A DNA stretch of 45,494 nt from Kiritimatiellia bacterium (GTDB lineage Bacteria > Verrucomicrobiota > Kiritimatiellia > RFP12 > UBA1067). The notes under the pieces were generated by a model. The model was not told where the DNA came from. It saw nothing but the letters and a program-made list of their open reading frames with translations, and ran no database searches. This document shows, piece by piece, positions 1 through 8,671 of the stretch. Where the stretch lies: positions 1-45,494 of the forward strand of contig JAFPNP010000097.1 of assembly GCA_017411125.1 (NCBI GenBank), in the 5' to 3' direction. The first letter of the stretch is position 1; each line of letters opens with the position of its first letter. The translations under genes and the position numbers were made by a program.

Positions 1-999
1 AGCTTCGACGACGGCACGCTCGCCGATTCCGTCACCGGCAGCGCGGAGGGGACGCGCAACGTCGGCGACAACGAGATCAGCGGCGGCATGCTGCACTTGC
101 CTGGCGGCGCCAAGAACACGAAGCACGTCGATCTCGGCGCCAACCCGATTACGACGGACAGCGCCACGCTCGAGTTCTGGTTCACGCCGCGCGCGAATAC
201 GGTGTGGACGAAACTGTTCAGCCTCGGAAGGGATACCGGGAGCGTCGTCACCCACACCATGTTCCGCGATTCCAACGGCGGTCCTTCCGGAGTGGATGTC
301 GCCCCCGGCGGCGGAACGTACGGCGGAACGGGAACGCTCGCGGTCGATGCCAATTACTATATGGCGATGACGTTTGACTACGACGAGGCGACCGGCACGA
401 CTGTGGTCAAGGCGCATTGCTACAACGCCGATACCGGCGCCGCGGTCGGTTCGATCTCGCAGACGCTTCCGGACTGGAGGCTGACCGAGAAGATCGACCA
501 GACGTATTTCTGCCTCGGCGCGTCGTTCTGGAACGATACCGACGCGGCGCTCGACGTCGACGAAGTGCGCGTGTGGAACGGGGCGCTTTCGCCGGCCGTC
601 ATCTATCGCAACCTCAAGAACGGACCCGGCGTCGCGCTGCCGACTTCGGAAGATGGCAACCAGAATGTCGCCGTGCTCGACCTCGGCGGACAGACGCTTG
701 AGCGCTCGGCGCTTTCGCTGAAGTCCGGCACGGTGCAGAACGGCACGCTCCGCATCACCGGCACGGTCGACTTCTCCGTCGGCGACTACATCGTGAACAA
801 GGGCACGCTTGACCTGAGGGGTTCGTCGATGCGGATTGCCGATTCCGAGAAGGTACGTTCCGGAGTGTTGATCAAGTGCCAGGACGGCGGTTCCATCATC
901 GGCGTGCCGAAGCGCGGCAATCTGCCCAATGGCTGGATGGTTCGCGTTGTAGACGGCGATCTGGTGCTGGTCAAGAGCACGTGCATCATCCTCAGGTAG
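1..999 (+). CDS. LamG-domain surface protein, 3' part only
   Basis: The reading frame is open from the first base of the window, so the start lies outside; 332 residues are visible. The first ~200 residues look like a LamG/concanavalin-like jelly roll: they open with SFDDGTLADSV, contain ATLEFWF and end with the typical DVDEVRVWNGALS strand. This fold usually binds glycans in secreted proteins. The remaining ~130 residues are short Gly/Thr-rich beta repeats (TLDLRGSSMRI and similar), like the passenger region of autotransporter-type adhesins. No membrane anchor or sorting motif is seen at the C-terminus, which ends in a hydrophobic strand followed by Arg. Role inferred: extracellular carbohydrate-binding or adhesive protein. 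The specific ligand is unknown. Confidence 0.75.
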   Translation, partial: SFDDGTLADSVTGSAEGTRNVGDNEISGGMLHLPGGAKNTKHVDLGANPITTDSATLEFWFTPRANTVWTKLFSLGRDTGSVVTHTMFRDSNGGPSGVDVAPGGGTYGGTGTLAVDANYYMAMTFDYDEATGTTVVKAHCYNADTGAAVGSISQTLPDWRLTEKIDQTYFCLGASFWNDTDAALDVDEVRVWNGALSPAVIYRNLKNGPGVALPTSEDGNQNVAVLDLGGQTLERSALSLKSGTVQNGTLRITGTVDFSVGDYIVNKGTLDLRGSSMRIADSEKVRSGVLIKCQDGGSIIGVPKRGNLPNGWMVRVVDGDLVLVKSTCIILR

Positions 1000-1010
1000 C
1001 GCTGAGACCG

Positions 1011-1919
1011 ATGCAGACGCTTGGCATTCGAAGACGTGATTTCATCGCCGCCGCGGCGGCGTTCGCGGCGGCGCGGGGGCGGGCCGAGGACGCGGCGGCG
1101 CGGCAGCGCAGGCTCGTGGACAAATGGGAAGAGGCTACTTGCCTCGTGGCGCCCGCCGACTATGCAAGATACATGCATGACGGCGACACGCGGGGCTTGA
1201 TTGCCCTGAAAGCCGCCGAACTCGCCTTCGACAGGGTGTTGAAGGCGGCCAAGTCCACTGTTGTCGCTAGTGACGCGCCTGCCGTCTGGAGCGTGTACAA
1301 CATGGGATATGTCGTCAAGACGCGGAAGTCGCTCTTCGCGATAGACCTGAAGCACAGGCGCGCGGCGGAGTTCGCGCCGCTGCTGGACTTCGCGCTCGTC
1401 ACCCATGTCCACGGCGACCACTGGAGCAAGAACTTCTGCAGCGCGATGGATTCCGCCGGAAAAACTGTCGTATCGCACTTTCTGGAGAACAAGGGGGCGT
1501 CCTTGTGCGGCTTTTCTCCCGGCGAAAGGACGCTCACGGTAAACGACGTGGCGATAAGGACGTTCCGTGTGGACCATGCGCCGGAGAAATGGGGTATCGA
1601 CTTCACCACCGCGTTCGAGATGCGCATCGGGGACTTCCGCCTTCTGCACACGGGCGATTGCAGTCCGGCCAACGACAAGCTGTGCGTGAAATGGGGGAGG
1701 CCCGACCTGTGGCTGTTTTTCCCGATGGGCAGGATAGACGTGGCCGACGCTTTGCGCAGGGTGGATCCGAAACGCTGCGTACTCGGCCATCTTTGGGAGT
1801 TGAGCCACGGCATCGACAAAGGCAGGGCCCGCAAATCGCACATCGAGCGGGCGTTGTCCATGGCAGGTCCGTGGCGCGACAAGACGTCCGTCGCATTCTG
1901 GGGCGACAGGATCATCTGA
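1011..1919 (+). CDS. Tat-exported metallo-beta-lactamase-fold hydrolase
   Basis: 302 residues. The N-terminus carries a twin-arginine signal (RRRDF at residues 7-11, then an Ala-rich stretch), so the folded protein is probably exported to the periplasm. The zinc-binding HxHxDH signature of the metallo-beta-lactamase superfamily is at residues 132-137 (HVHGDH), followed by HTGD at 213-216 and a late His near 260. It resembles the UlaG/RomA-like branch rather than true beta-lactamases, but the substrate cannot be read from sequence. The ATG at 1011 is chosen because the Tat signal begins there; the frame stays open upstream but overlaps the previous gene. It begins 11 bp after the LamG gene and could be cotranscribed with it. 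Confidence 0.8.
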   Translation: MQTLGIRRRDFIAAAAAFAAARGRAEDAAARQRRLVDKWEEATCLVAPADYARYMHDGDTRGLIALKAAELAFDRVLKAAKSTVVASDAPAVWSVYNMGYVVKTRKSLFAIDLKHRRAAEFAPLLDFALVTHVHGDHWSKNFCSAMDSAGKTVVSHFLENKGASLCGFSPGERTLTVNDVAIRTFRVDHAPEKWGIDFTTAFEMRIGDFRLLHTGDCSPANDKLCVKWGRPDLWLFFPMGRIDVADALRRVDPKRCVLGHLWELSHGIDKGRARKSHIERALSMAGPWRDKTSVAFWGDRII

Positions 1920-1952
1920 ACGCAGACGCGCTGAGGACGACGCGCCCTGCCA

Positions 1953-1982
1953 TTGCGTTTCCGGGATGGGATATGATATAAT
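1953..1982 (+). promoter_or_regulatory. Sigma70-like promoter for the FAD oxidoreductase gene
   Basis: TTGCGT at 1953-1958 and TATAAT at 1977-1982 are 18 bp apart. The predicted start near 1989 leaves a leader of about 87 nt before the ATG at 2076. GGAGA at 2066-2070 lies 5 nt before that ATG. Confidence 0.55.
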
Positions 1983-2075
1983 GATTACGTCTGTTCGCAG
2001 GGGTGCATCGTCTGCATTGTCTTCGCAACGGGTGTTGCATCGTAAATCTGCGGGCGAGGTAAAACGGAGAATGAA

Positions 2076-3434
2076 ATGAAGAATTCGGCAATATCGTTTT
2101 TTGCATCGGCCGGACGCGGTTGCGTGCTTGCCTGCGCCGTGTTTTGCGCTGTCGCCGTATCGGCGCAGCCGGGTTCGGCCGGTGGCGTCGTCTACGACGT
2201 GATCGTCGCGGGCGGAGGGCCTGCCGGCATCGGAGCGGGCTACATGGCCGCGAAGCGCGGCGCTAAGACGCTTGTCCTTGAAAAGAGCGGGCGTCTCGGC
2301 GGCATGGCGGTTTCGGCGATGGTGAGCCCGTTTTCCATGGCGACCTACAGCCCCATCGCCAAGGATATCGCCAAGAGAATCGGCTTCGGGGGCAGCGTCG
2401 ATTTCCACATGGCGGACGTCCGTGCCTACGAACTGCTGAAGGAGGCGGGGGCCGATGTCATGCTCCATGCGGACGTGCTGGGGCCGGTGATGGAGGGAAA
2501 CCGCGTGACTGGCGTGCGCGTCCACTGCGTCGAGGGCGAGCGTACGTTCAAGTCGAAAGTCGTGATCGACGCGACCGGCAACGGCGCGGTCGCCGCCGCA
2601 GCGGGCGTGCCTTACGAGGAAGGGCGTTCCGGCGACGGACTCGTCCAGCCCATGAGCATCATGTTCACCGTTGGCGGCTTTGATCCGGCGAAGAGGTTCA
2701 TCTGCGTTTCGGAGGAGCACGCCCGCAGCAAGCGCTGCATCGTCAACGGCAGAAAATGGGAGGATATCGTGCAGGACGAGATCAAGGCGGGCAAGTTGCC
2801 TCCTGAAGTCGGCGTGATCCGTCTCTATCCGGGCCGCGAGAGGAACATCAACGTGGTGAACGCCACGCAGGTGAACGGGTTGTTCGGTTCGCGTTCGGCA
2901 GACCTCACGAAGGCGGAGATCGCCGCGCGCAAGCAGGCCGCGCAGATCGTCGATGTGATGCGCCGCCACCTGCCCGGCTACGCGAACGCCCGCATCGCCG
3001 AAATGCCGGCGGTCGTCGGCGTGCGCGAGACGCGCCGTTTCGAGGGAGTGGACCGCCTCACTACGGAGGACGTCCTTTCCGGCCGCAAGCGCGAGGATGC
3101 GATCGCCCGCCGGTGCTCGTTCGTGATCGACATTCATAATCCCGCCGGCGCCGGGCAGGCCGACGGGCACGACAAGGCCGTCACCGGCGGCGCGCGCCGC
3201 GTGAAGCCGTACGACATCCCCTACGGCGCGCTCGTGCCGAAGAAAGTGGACGGTCTGCTATTCTGCGGACGCTGCCTTTCGGCTTCGCACGAGGCGCTTG
3301 CCAGCTGCCGAGTGATGGGGCCTGCCATGGCGACCGGCATAGGCGCGGGCGCCGCGGCCGCACTCGCCGTCAAAAAGAGCATAGACGTCCGCGCCGTTGA
3401 CGCCAGGCAGCTCGATCTTTTCCAGGAACGGTGA
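2076..3434 (+). CDS. Secreted FAD-dependent oxidoreductase (FAD_oxidored family)
   Basis: 452 residues. A Sec signal peptide covers about residues 1-31 (hydrophobic CVLACAVFCAVAVSA). A dinucleotide-binding Rossmann motif follows at 46-51 (GGGPAG), with an acidic residue at the end of the second strand (VLEKSG). The C-terminal region contains the second FAD-contact segment (LLFCGRCLS, then a Gly/Ala-rich helix), as in PF12831 proteins. Members often sit beside carbohydrate-degradation genes in Planctomycetes, Verrucomicrobia and Lentisphaerae; the substrate is usually unknown. GGAGA 5 nt upstream supports the start. Its TGA overlaps the next gene's ATG (TGATG), indicating translational coupling. 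Confidence 0.8.
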   Translation: MKNSAISFFASAGRGCVLACAVFCAVAVSAQPGSAGGVVYDVIVAGGGPAGIGAGYMAAKRGAKTLVLEKSGRLGGMAVSAMVSPFSMATYSPIAKDIAKRIGFGGSVDFHMADVRAYELLKEAGADVMLHADVLGPVMEGNRVTGVRVHCVEGERTFKSKVVIDATGNGAVAAAAGVPYEEGRSGDGLVQPMSIMFTVGGFDPAKRFICVSEEHARSKRCIVNGRKWEDIVQDEIKAGKLPPEVGVIRLYPGRERNINVVNATQVNGLFGSRSADLTKAEIAARKQAAQIVDVMRRHLPGYANARIAEMPAVVGVRETRRFEGVDRLTTEDVLSGRKREDAIARRCSFVIDIHNPAGAGQADGHDKAVTGGARRVKPYDIPYGALVPKKVDGLLFCGRCLSASHEALASCRVMGPAMATGIGAGAAAALAVKKSIDVRAVDARQLDLFQER

Positions 3435-6400
3435 TGGGCGGAATTGTCTCAAGGCATCTTTTCGCGCTGGCTTTCGCGTTTTGCGCGTTCGCCGCGCACG
3501 GCGCCGGCGGCGGGGCGATCGTGTTGCAGGTCGGGAGCGACTGGTGCGAAAGCGGCGAAGACGTGCGCAAGACGTTCAAAAGCCCGGCTTTCCGCAGAAT
3601 CGTGCGCAGCGGCGGCTTCGACCTCGCGGTGTATGACGACATGGAATCGCCCACTCCAAGAGTGGCGTCCGCGAACAAGGCGCTGGAGAGAGTGCGCGTT
3701 CCGTCCTGCCGGTATCCCGCGATTTCGCTCGTCTCGTCGTCGCCGCACAGGCTCTTCGGCCTTATCGAGAACATCCCGTTCGATGTCGAGCCGGAAACCC
3801 TCGCCCGACAGATCAACGCTGCGATCGCCGCGCACAAGGAGGCCGAGGCGCAGTTCCGGCTTGGCGGCAGGATGGTCAAGGCCAACAAGCCGCAGGAAGC
3901 AGCCGACGCATACGGGCGCGGCTTTGAAATCCTTTCGGACCATGTCGGCGAGCTCGAAAGGAAGCGGCTTCGCGTAGGCAGGTTCGCATACGTAAAGGAA
4001 TGGCAGGAACTCGTGCGACTCGACAAGGACAACCGCTACGGATGGAAGATGCGCTTCGAGTCGGAATACGGCGTCGAACTCGTGGAAGAGGCGAACAAAC
4101 TGCGAGAGAAGGGATATGCCGACGCGCAGCAGAAGTTCATCGCGTCGATACGGCGAATCCCGACCGACCATCTGACCGTGGTGCAGCGGCAGTGCATAGA
4201 AATGGCGGAGTACGCCATCGTGCGCGACGGCGCCTCGGCGAAGGCGGAGAAACTGCTGCGCAAGACACTGGCCCTTGGCCGCGACACCGTCTGGGGGCAG
4301 TGCGCCATGGGATACCTCATTCTCTCCGGCGCGGACATCGAGAAAAAGGAACCGCGCCGCGCGAAGCTGCGCCCCAGGCCGCCGCAGGAGGCGAAGTCGC
4401 GTTCGATAAGCGCAAACGCGCTCAAGGGAAGGCTCGCTAAGATTCCCGCGGAAGGCGAACTGGACGAGGCGCAGAAATCAGACATTGCGCTCTACGCCGC
4501 GCTGCGTCGCGTCGGACTGGAGGATCTCAATGAACTCGCCGCGCGCGACGGCGCGTGGGATTTCCTTTCGAAGTTCCTCAAAGACCGCGTCTGGATGGAG
4601 GACTTTGCCTGGAGCGGGCCGTGCCCGAAACGCGCGCTTTTCGCCCTGGAGTCGCTCGTCTACCAGGACGGCGGACGGTGGATCGACGGCGACGGGCCGG
4701 GGCGGCGCTTCGCCACTGCCGTCGCGCTGGAGTACCCGGACTGCGACGAGGCCTGGCTGGCGGACTTCCTCGCCGCCTACCGCAAGACGGCGAAAACGAA
4801 GCGGCTGCATCTCCACGCGCTCACGCAGCCCGTATGGCAGTGGCGGTACGCCGTGGCGCCGCGCGGTTCCATCGATACGGACGATCCGCCCAACCAGCAG
4901 CGGTTCATGGACAAGTTCTGCAACATGAACGTGGCAAGGAACGGCGGCGCGCACAGGTTCGTTCCGTATCGGATGTACAATTGCTTCGGCGAATACATCC
5001 ACACGGCCGCATACTATGAACCGTGGGTCGCGGCGGGAGAATGGCCGAAGAGGAAATATACCTATATAATAGGCGGCGTCTGCGGCGAGCTTTCCACGTT
5101 CGGATCAATCTGCTCCGCAGCGCACGGTCTGCCCGCGATCCCGTGCGGGCAGCCGGGGCACTGCGCATACACGCGGCGCCTCCTCGACGGCTCTTGGCGC
5201 ATCGACAACAACATAGCTCCGCCTACCACCATTCGCCAATTCTGGCCGGGTGGAGGACTGTGGACCTATTTCCAGGCGAACGAGGGGACGTTCGAGGGCG
5301 ACCGCGAAAAGCGTCACGACGCAGATCGCTTCACGGAGCTTGCCCGCTTCGCCGCGCGTTCCGGGCGTCCGGCGGAAGAAGTGGCGGCGTTCCACAAGCG
5401 GGCGTGCCAGTCGTGGCCTTCGCACTACGGCGCCTGGAGCGCATATTCGAAGTGGCTGGCGCGCGCGCAGCGTCCGGCGGAAGAATTCCGCGCGTTCGCG
5501 CAGTCCGCAGCCGCGGCCTTGAAAGGATGGCGCCAGCCGCTGTGGGACTTGCTTACGCCCTACTTCGAGCAGACGGCCGCAGAGGAGGACGGCGCGGCGA
5601 AACTCGCCGCTGCGCTCGTGGAGTTCGCTCCGGCGCTCCGGCAGAACGAAGAGGCGATACAGGAAGAGGGCGATTTCAGGGCGGCAATCGCGCGATGGGC
5701 GAAGCCGGTCGCCGACGACGGCAAACTGATGGACAAGGTATCGATGGCGGTGCTGTCCGCCCAGGCGGGCACGCGGGACTATTTCGCGCAGGCGCTTGCG
5801 TGGTGCGGCGACTTCATCGTGGACGACAAGGATCGTCTTGCAAAGCTGCTGGCGCTGGCGGACAAGGCGGCAAGAAGGAAGAAAGGGCAGGACGGCCCGG
5901 CCCGGTCGTTCCTCGCGCCGCTCATCCTGTCCGCCGCCGCAAACGGAAACATAGCGGTGTTCAGGCGGCTTTCGACGCTGCAGGACAAACTTTCCCGCTA
6001 CAGGCCAAAGGGCAAAAAATTCCCGACGCGCGACTTCGGCGAGAACTTGGTTTCCGACAGCGGGCTGCTCAGAACTTCGTCTTCCGCGCCAGGCGACGCC
6101 CCGGAGCGCCACGCCCATGCGCTCGACAACGGTCCTTGCGACGGAAGTTCGTTCCGGACGGACAAGGAAGACGCGCCGTGGGCCATGGTCATGCTCCCGA
6201 AGCCTTCGGCCGTGAAGGGCGTGGTCGTCGTCAACTCCGACAAGGACGAGAAAACCCAGACGATGATGACGCCCATCGAAGTCGAGGTTTCGGAGGACGG
6301 ACAGAACTGGCAGCCGGTGTTCGTAGACGACATGCCCCGCGAAACGTACCGCGTGGACATGAGGGACAACAAAAACAGATATCTGTGCGTGCGCGTGCGC

Positions 6401-6469
6401 CGCACTCCCGGTGTGCAAGAGAAGCCGGAGCCGTTCCACCTCGCGAAGATACTGGTCTACGGCAAATAG
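3434..6469 (+). CDS. Large secreted transglutaminase-like protein with thioredoxin-like N-terminus and C-terminal discoidin domain
   Basis: 1011 residues from the ATG at 3434; a GTG three bases upstream is also possible. A signal peptide (LFALAFAFCAFAAHG) is followed by a thioredoxin-like stretch with VGSDWCESG and only one Cys, so disulfide reductase activity is doubtful. A helical, TPR-like region follows at about 130-330. A papain/transglutaminase-like core is centred on Cys550 (GVCGE), His576 (PGHCAY) and Asp591 (RIDN), a plausible catalytic triad. The last ~130 residues resemble an F5/8 type C (discoidin) domain, with EVEVSEDGQNWQPV and a YLCVRVRR strand, probably for glycan binding. Role inferred: periplasmic or surface peptidase or transamidase acting on a glycoprotein or peptidoglycan-linked substrate. 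It ends 13 bp from a convergent gene. Confidence 0.7.
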   Translation: MGGIVSRHLFALAFAFCAFAAHGAGGGAIVLQVGSDWCESGEDVRKTFKSPAFRRIVRSGGFDLAVYDDMESPTPRVASANKALERVRVPSCRYPAISLVSSSPHRLFGLIENIPFDVEPETLARQINAAIAAHKEAEAQFRLGGRMVKANKPQEAADAYGRGFEILSDHVGELERKRLRVGRFAYVKEWQELVRLDKDNRYGWKMRFESEYGVELVEEANKLREKGYADAQQKFIASIRRIPTDHLTVVQRQCIEMAEYAIVRDGASAKAEKLLRKTLALGRDTVWGQCAMGYLILSGADIEKKEPRRAKLRPRPPQEAKSRSISANALKGRLAKIPAEGELDEAQKSDIALYAALRRVGLEDLNELAARDGAWDFLSKFLKDRVWMEDFAWSGPCPKRALFALESLVYQDGGRWIDGDGPGRRFATAVALEYPDCDEAWLADFLAAYRKTAKTKRLHLHALTQPVWQWRYAVAPRGSIDTDDPPNQQRFMDKFCNMNVARNGGAHRFVPYRMYNCFGEYIHTAAYYEPWVAAGEWPKRKYTYIIGGVCGELSTFGSICSAAHGLPAIPCGQPGHCAYTRRLLDGSWRIDNNIAPPTTIRQFWPGGGLWTYFQANEGTFEGDREKRHDADRFTELARFAARSGRPAEEVAAFHKRACQSWPSHYGAWSAYSKWLARAQRPAEEFRAFAQSAAAALKGWRQPLWDLLTPYFEQTAAEEDGAAKLAAALVEFAPALRQNEEAIQEEGDFRAAIARWAKPVADDGKLMDKVSMAVLSAQAGTRDYFAQALAWCGDFIVDDKDRLAKLLALADKAARRKKGQDGPARSFLAPLILSAAANGNIAVFRRLSTLQDKLSRYRPKGKKFPTRDFGENLVSDSGLLRTSSSAPGDAPERHAHALDNGPCDGSSFRTDKEDAPWAMVMLPKPSAVKGVVVVNSDKDEKTQTMMTPIEVEVSEDGQNWQPVFVDDMPRETYRVDMRDNKNRYLCVRVRRTPGVQEKPEPFHLAKILVYGK

Positions 6470-6482
6470 GCCGCGCCGCCCG

Positions 6483-7604
6483 TCAGGCCATCGCGCGGAA
6501 GTAGTCGCATACTCGCCGGACGTCGGATGGAACTGGCGCGGTCGAAAGGAAACAGGCCGTCGAATCGGCGTCGGACGGATCGTAGCCGTGCATGCCGTTC
6601 AGCGGTTTCACGCCCATGTCGCTCGGGCAGAACTGTATTCCGGGGTCGGCGAGGAATATCGCGTCGCCGAACTTGCGGTCTTCGCGCCACACGCCGTGAT
6701 GCTGCATTTCTTCCTCCGAAAGCCAATGTCCCTTGAAATCTTTGAATGCAGTTCGTACTTTCGCCTCCGCACCGTCCGCAAGCCACCAGAACCGCGCCAT
6801 GGTGGAGTCGATTACGCTTGCGTAGTCTTTTCCCCACGCAAGCCCGGTCTTCGCGATGGCGGCGGGCGCGTCGGCGGTACCGCGCAAAGGGGTCATGCCG
6901 TGGTCTGAGAACACCGTCAGCTCGAACGGGCGTCCGCCTTCGACGAGCGCGCGGTGAAGTCCGCGGATGGTCTCGGCGTAGGCGTCCACCTTCGGACGCA
7001 GCACTTCGTCACGCCCGACGTTGTCGTGCTGGATGGCGTCGAAGGCGGCGGAGTAGACGAACGCCCGGTCGATTTCGCCCTTGCGGAACGCCTCGGCGGC
7101 GATGCGGAAGTTTTCGCTTTCCGGCAGCCTCCAGTCCGATATGAGGTGGCGCATTCCTTTTTCGCTCCAGACGTCCGCCAGGTTTTTCACCGGGGCGAGA
7201 CCGCCCTTGACGAACAAATCCGTCTTTTCGCAGTAGTCGAGCAGGGGAAGACGTTCCACCGGCACTCCGTAGAGCTGGAAATATCCCGTGAAGCCATACA
7301 GGCGCTTCACCAGCTTGGAGAGCTGTCCGCGCACCCTCCCGCGCTGCCAGAATCCGCGCGGCTTCAAGAACGGCGCGACGAGGCGCATCGCCTTGAACGG
7401 GCTTTTCGAAGGCGCGTAGTCGTAGAACGCGAGATGTCCGTGTACGGAAGGGCGCTCGCCGGTAAGAATGGTCGGAATGGCCGTGCAGCTGTATCCGAAC
7501 TGCATTTCGATGGCGCGGCGATGCGGCAGGATGTCGGAGAGGAATCCGTAGCGCTCCGCCTGTTTCCATCCGAGCGCGTCGATGAACACGAACGCTTTTA
7601 CCAT
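6483..7604 (-). CDS. Alkaline-phosphatase-superfamily phosphodiesterase
   Basis: 373 residues, no signal peptide. The metal and nucleophile pattern of the type I phosphodiesterase/nucleotide pyrophosphatase family is visible in order: Asp9 in FVFIDALGW, the Thr41 nucleophile region (YSCTAIPTILTG), a mid-protein Asp/His pair (AAFDAIQHD), FSDHGMTPL, and a late His in NGMHGYD. It is the last gene of the long overlapping minus-strand operon, and its start overlaps the 3' end of the GT4 gene by 7 bp. Given the glycosyltransferases upstream, it may hydrolyse or transfer a phospho-substituent on a surface glycan or its lipid carrier; that role is inference. Confidence 0.78.
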   Translation of the reverse strand: MVKAFVFIDALGWKQAERYGFLSDILPHRRAIEMQFGYSCTAIPTILTGERPSVHGHLAFYDYAPSKSPFKAMRLVAPFLKPRGFWQRGRVRGQLSKLVKRLYGFTGYFQLYGVPVERLPLLDYCEKTDLFVKGGLAPVKNLADVWSEKGMRHLISDWRLPESENFRIAAEAFRKGEIDRAFVYSAAFDAIQHDNVGRDEVLRPKVDAYAETIRGLHRALVEGGRPFELTVFSDHGMTPLRGTADAPAAIAKTGLAWGKDYASVIDSTMARFWWLADGAEAKVRTAFKDFKGHWLSEEEMQHHGVWREDRKFGDAIFLADPGIQFCPSDMGVKPLNGMHGYDPSDADSTACFLSTAPVPSDVRRVCDYFRAMA

Positions 7605-8671
7605 GCGAGGAACTCCTTGATGAATCTGTCCGGATCGAACAGCCGCTCCACGGTGTCGAGCGCGTTCGCGCCCATTTCCGCCAGCCGGGAAGGGGACGCC
7701 ATGGCGTCGAGCGCTTCGGCGAGCGCCGCCGGGGTGCGGGCCTTTGCGGTGCGAGTGCGTCCGTCGGGCGCCTTGGGGAACAACCCGGTTTTGCCCGGAA
7801 CAAGCCAGTCCCGCAGACCGCCCACGTCGAAGGTTACGACCGGGACTCCGTGCGAAAGAGCCTCCGCGCCAACCGTCCCGAACGGTTCGTTCCAGAGCGA
7901 TGGCACGGCGCACACGTCCGCTTCTCGGAAAAAGCGCTGCGCGTTCTCCTGCCAGCCCTTGAAGACGACGCCCGGCGGCGCGGCGCGGCGGAGTTTCGCC
8001 TCGTCGCGTCCAGTGCCGACCACGGTGAGTTCGTGCGGCGTATTCATCATCCCGGACGCCTTGACAAGCATCCCGACGCCTTTGCCGGCGATGATCTGTC
8101 CCATGAAAAGCACGCGCAGCGCGCCATGCGGCATCCAGCCGCGCGATTCCGCCTCGCTGCGGAACGGACGGACGAACAGCGGGTAGAGGACTTTTACGTT
8201 CTCCGGCGCGAATCCGTTGCGCAGCAGATTCTCCTTGATGTAGTGCGATGGAACGAACGTCCTGACGCTCCGCATCTCGTCCAGGAACGCGCAGAGCGGA
8301 CGGAACAGGTTTCGCATTAGATAGCTTGGCCGGGTCGCCGCCGCGCATATGCGGCACGGCAGAAACGAATACGTGCGGTTGCACAAATGGCGAAAAGGGT
8401 CGTAGTAGTGCCGGCGGAGGCAGTACAGTTCATGGTCGTGCGCGTAGAACCGCAATCTGTCGCCGTATCTGGATTTCAGCCGCCGGAGTCCGTCCACGGT
8501 CGGAGGGATTTTCTGCATCAGCACGAGGTCGCGGTCGTCCAGTTCCTGCGGAGGATCGCCGGCCACGTCTACGACGTGGCCAAGTGCGCGGAGCGCGGCT
8601 GCGGCGCGTTCAGCGAACCGTTCCAGTCCGCCGTACAGATGCGGATACACGCCGGTGAACAGTATCTTCAT
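7598..8671 (-). CDS. GT4-family glycosyltransferase
   Basis: 357 residues with two Rossmann halves (GT-B fold). The N-terminal half begins MKILFTGVYPHLYGGLERF. The C-terminal half has a GKG turn after VLFMGQIIAGKG, ELTVVGTGRDE, and the EPFGTVGAEALSHGVPVV block, whose Glu-x7-Glu contacts the donor sugar nucleotide in GT4 enzymes. A strong Shine-Dalgarno (GGAGGCGG) precedes the ATG. The ATG overlaps the preceding GT2 stop as ATGA, so translation is probably coupled. Cytoplasmic, likely adding one sugar to a lipid-linked surface polysaccharide. Donor and acceptor are unknown. Confidence 0.87.
   Translation of the reverse strand: MKILFTGVYPHLYGGLERFAERAAAALRALGHVVDVAGDPPQELDDRDLVLMQKIPPTVDGLRRLKSRYGDRLRFYAHDHELYCLRRHYYDPFRHLCNRTYSFLPCRICAAATRPSYLMRNLFRPLCAFLDEMRSVRTFVPSHYIKENLLRNGFAPENVKVLYPLFVRPFRSEAESRGWMPHGALRVLFMGQIIAGKGVGMLVKASGMMNTPHELTVVGTGRDEAKLRRAAPPGVVFKGWQENAQRFFREADVCAVPSLWNEPFGTVGAEALSHGVPVVTFDVGGLRDWLVPGKTGLFPKAPDGRTRTAKARTPAALAEALDAMASPSRLAEMGANALDTVERLFDPDRFIKEFLAW

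Noticed and set aside
786..3170. Long antisense open frame (~794 codons) opposite the MBL and FAD oxidoreductase genes
   Set aside because: Low-complexity Arg/Ala/His-rich product with no motif. It is a by-product of GC-rich codon bias; the plus-strand genes carry clear motifs.
6470..6482. Terminator between the convergent transglutaminase-like and phosphodiesterase genes
   Set aside because: Only 13 bp, no stem of useful length.
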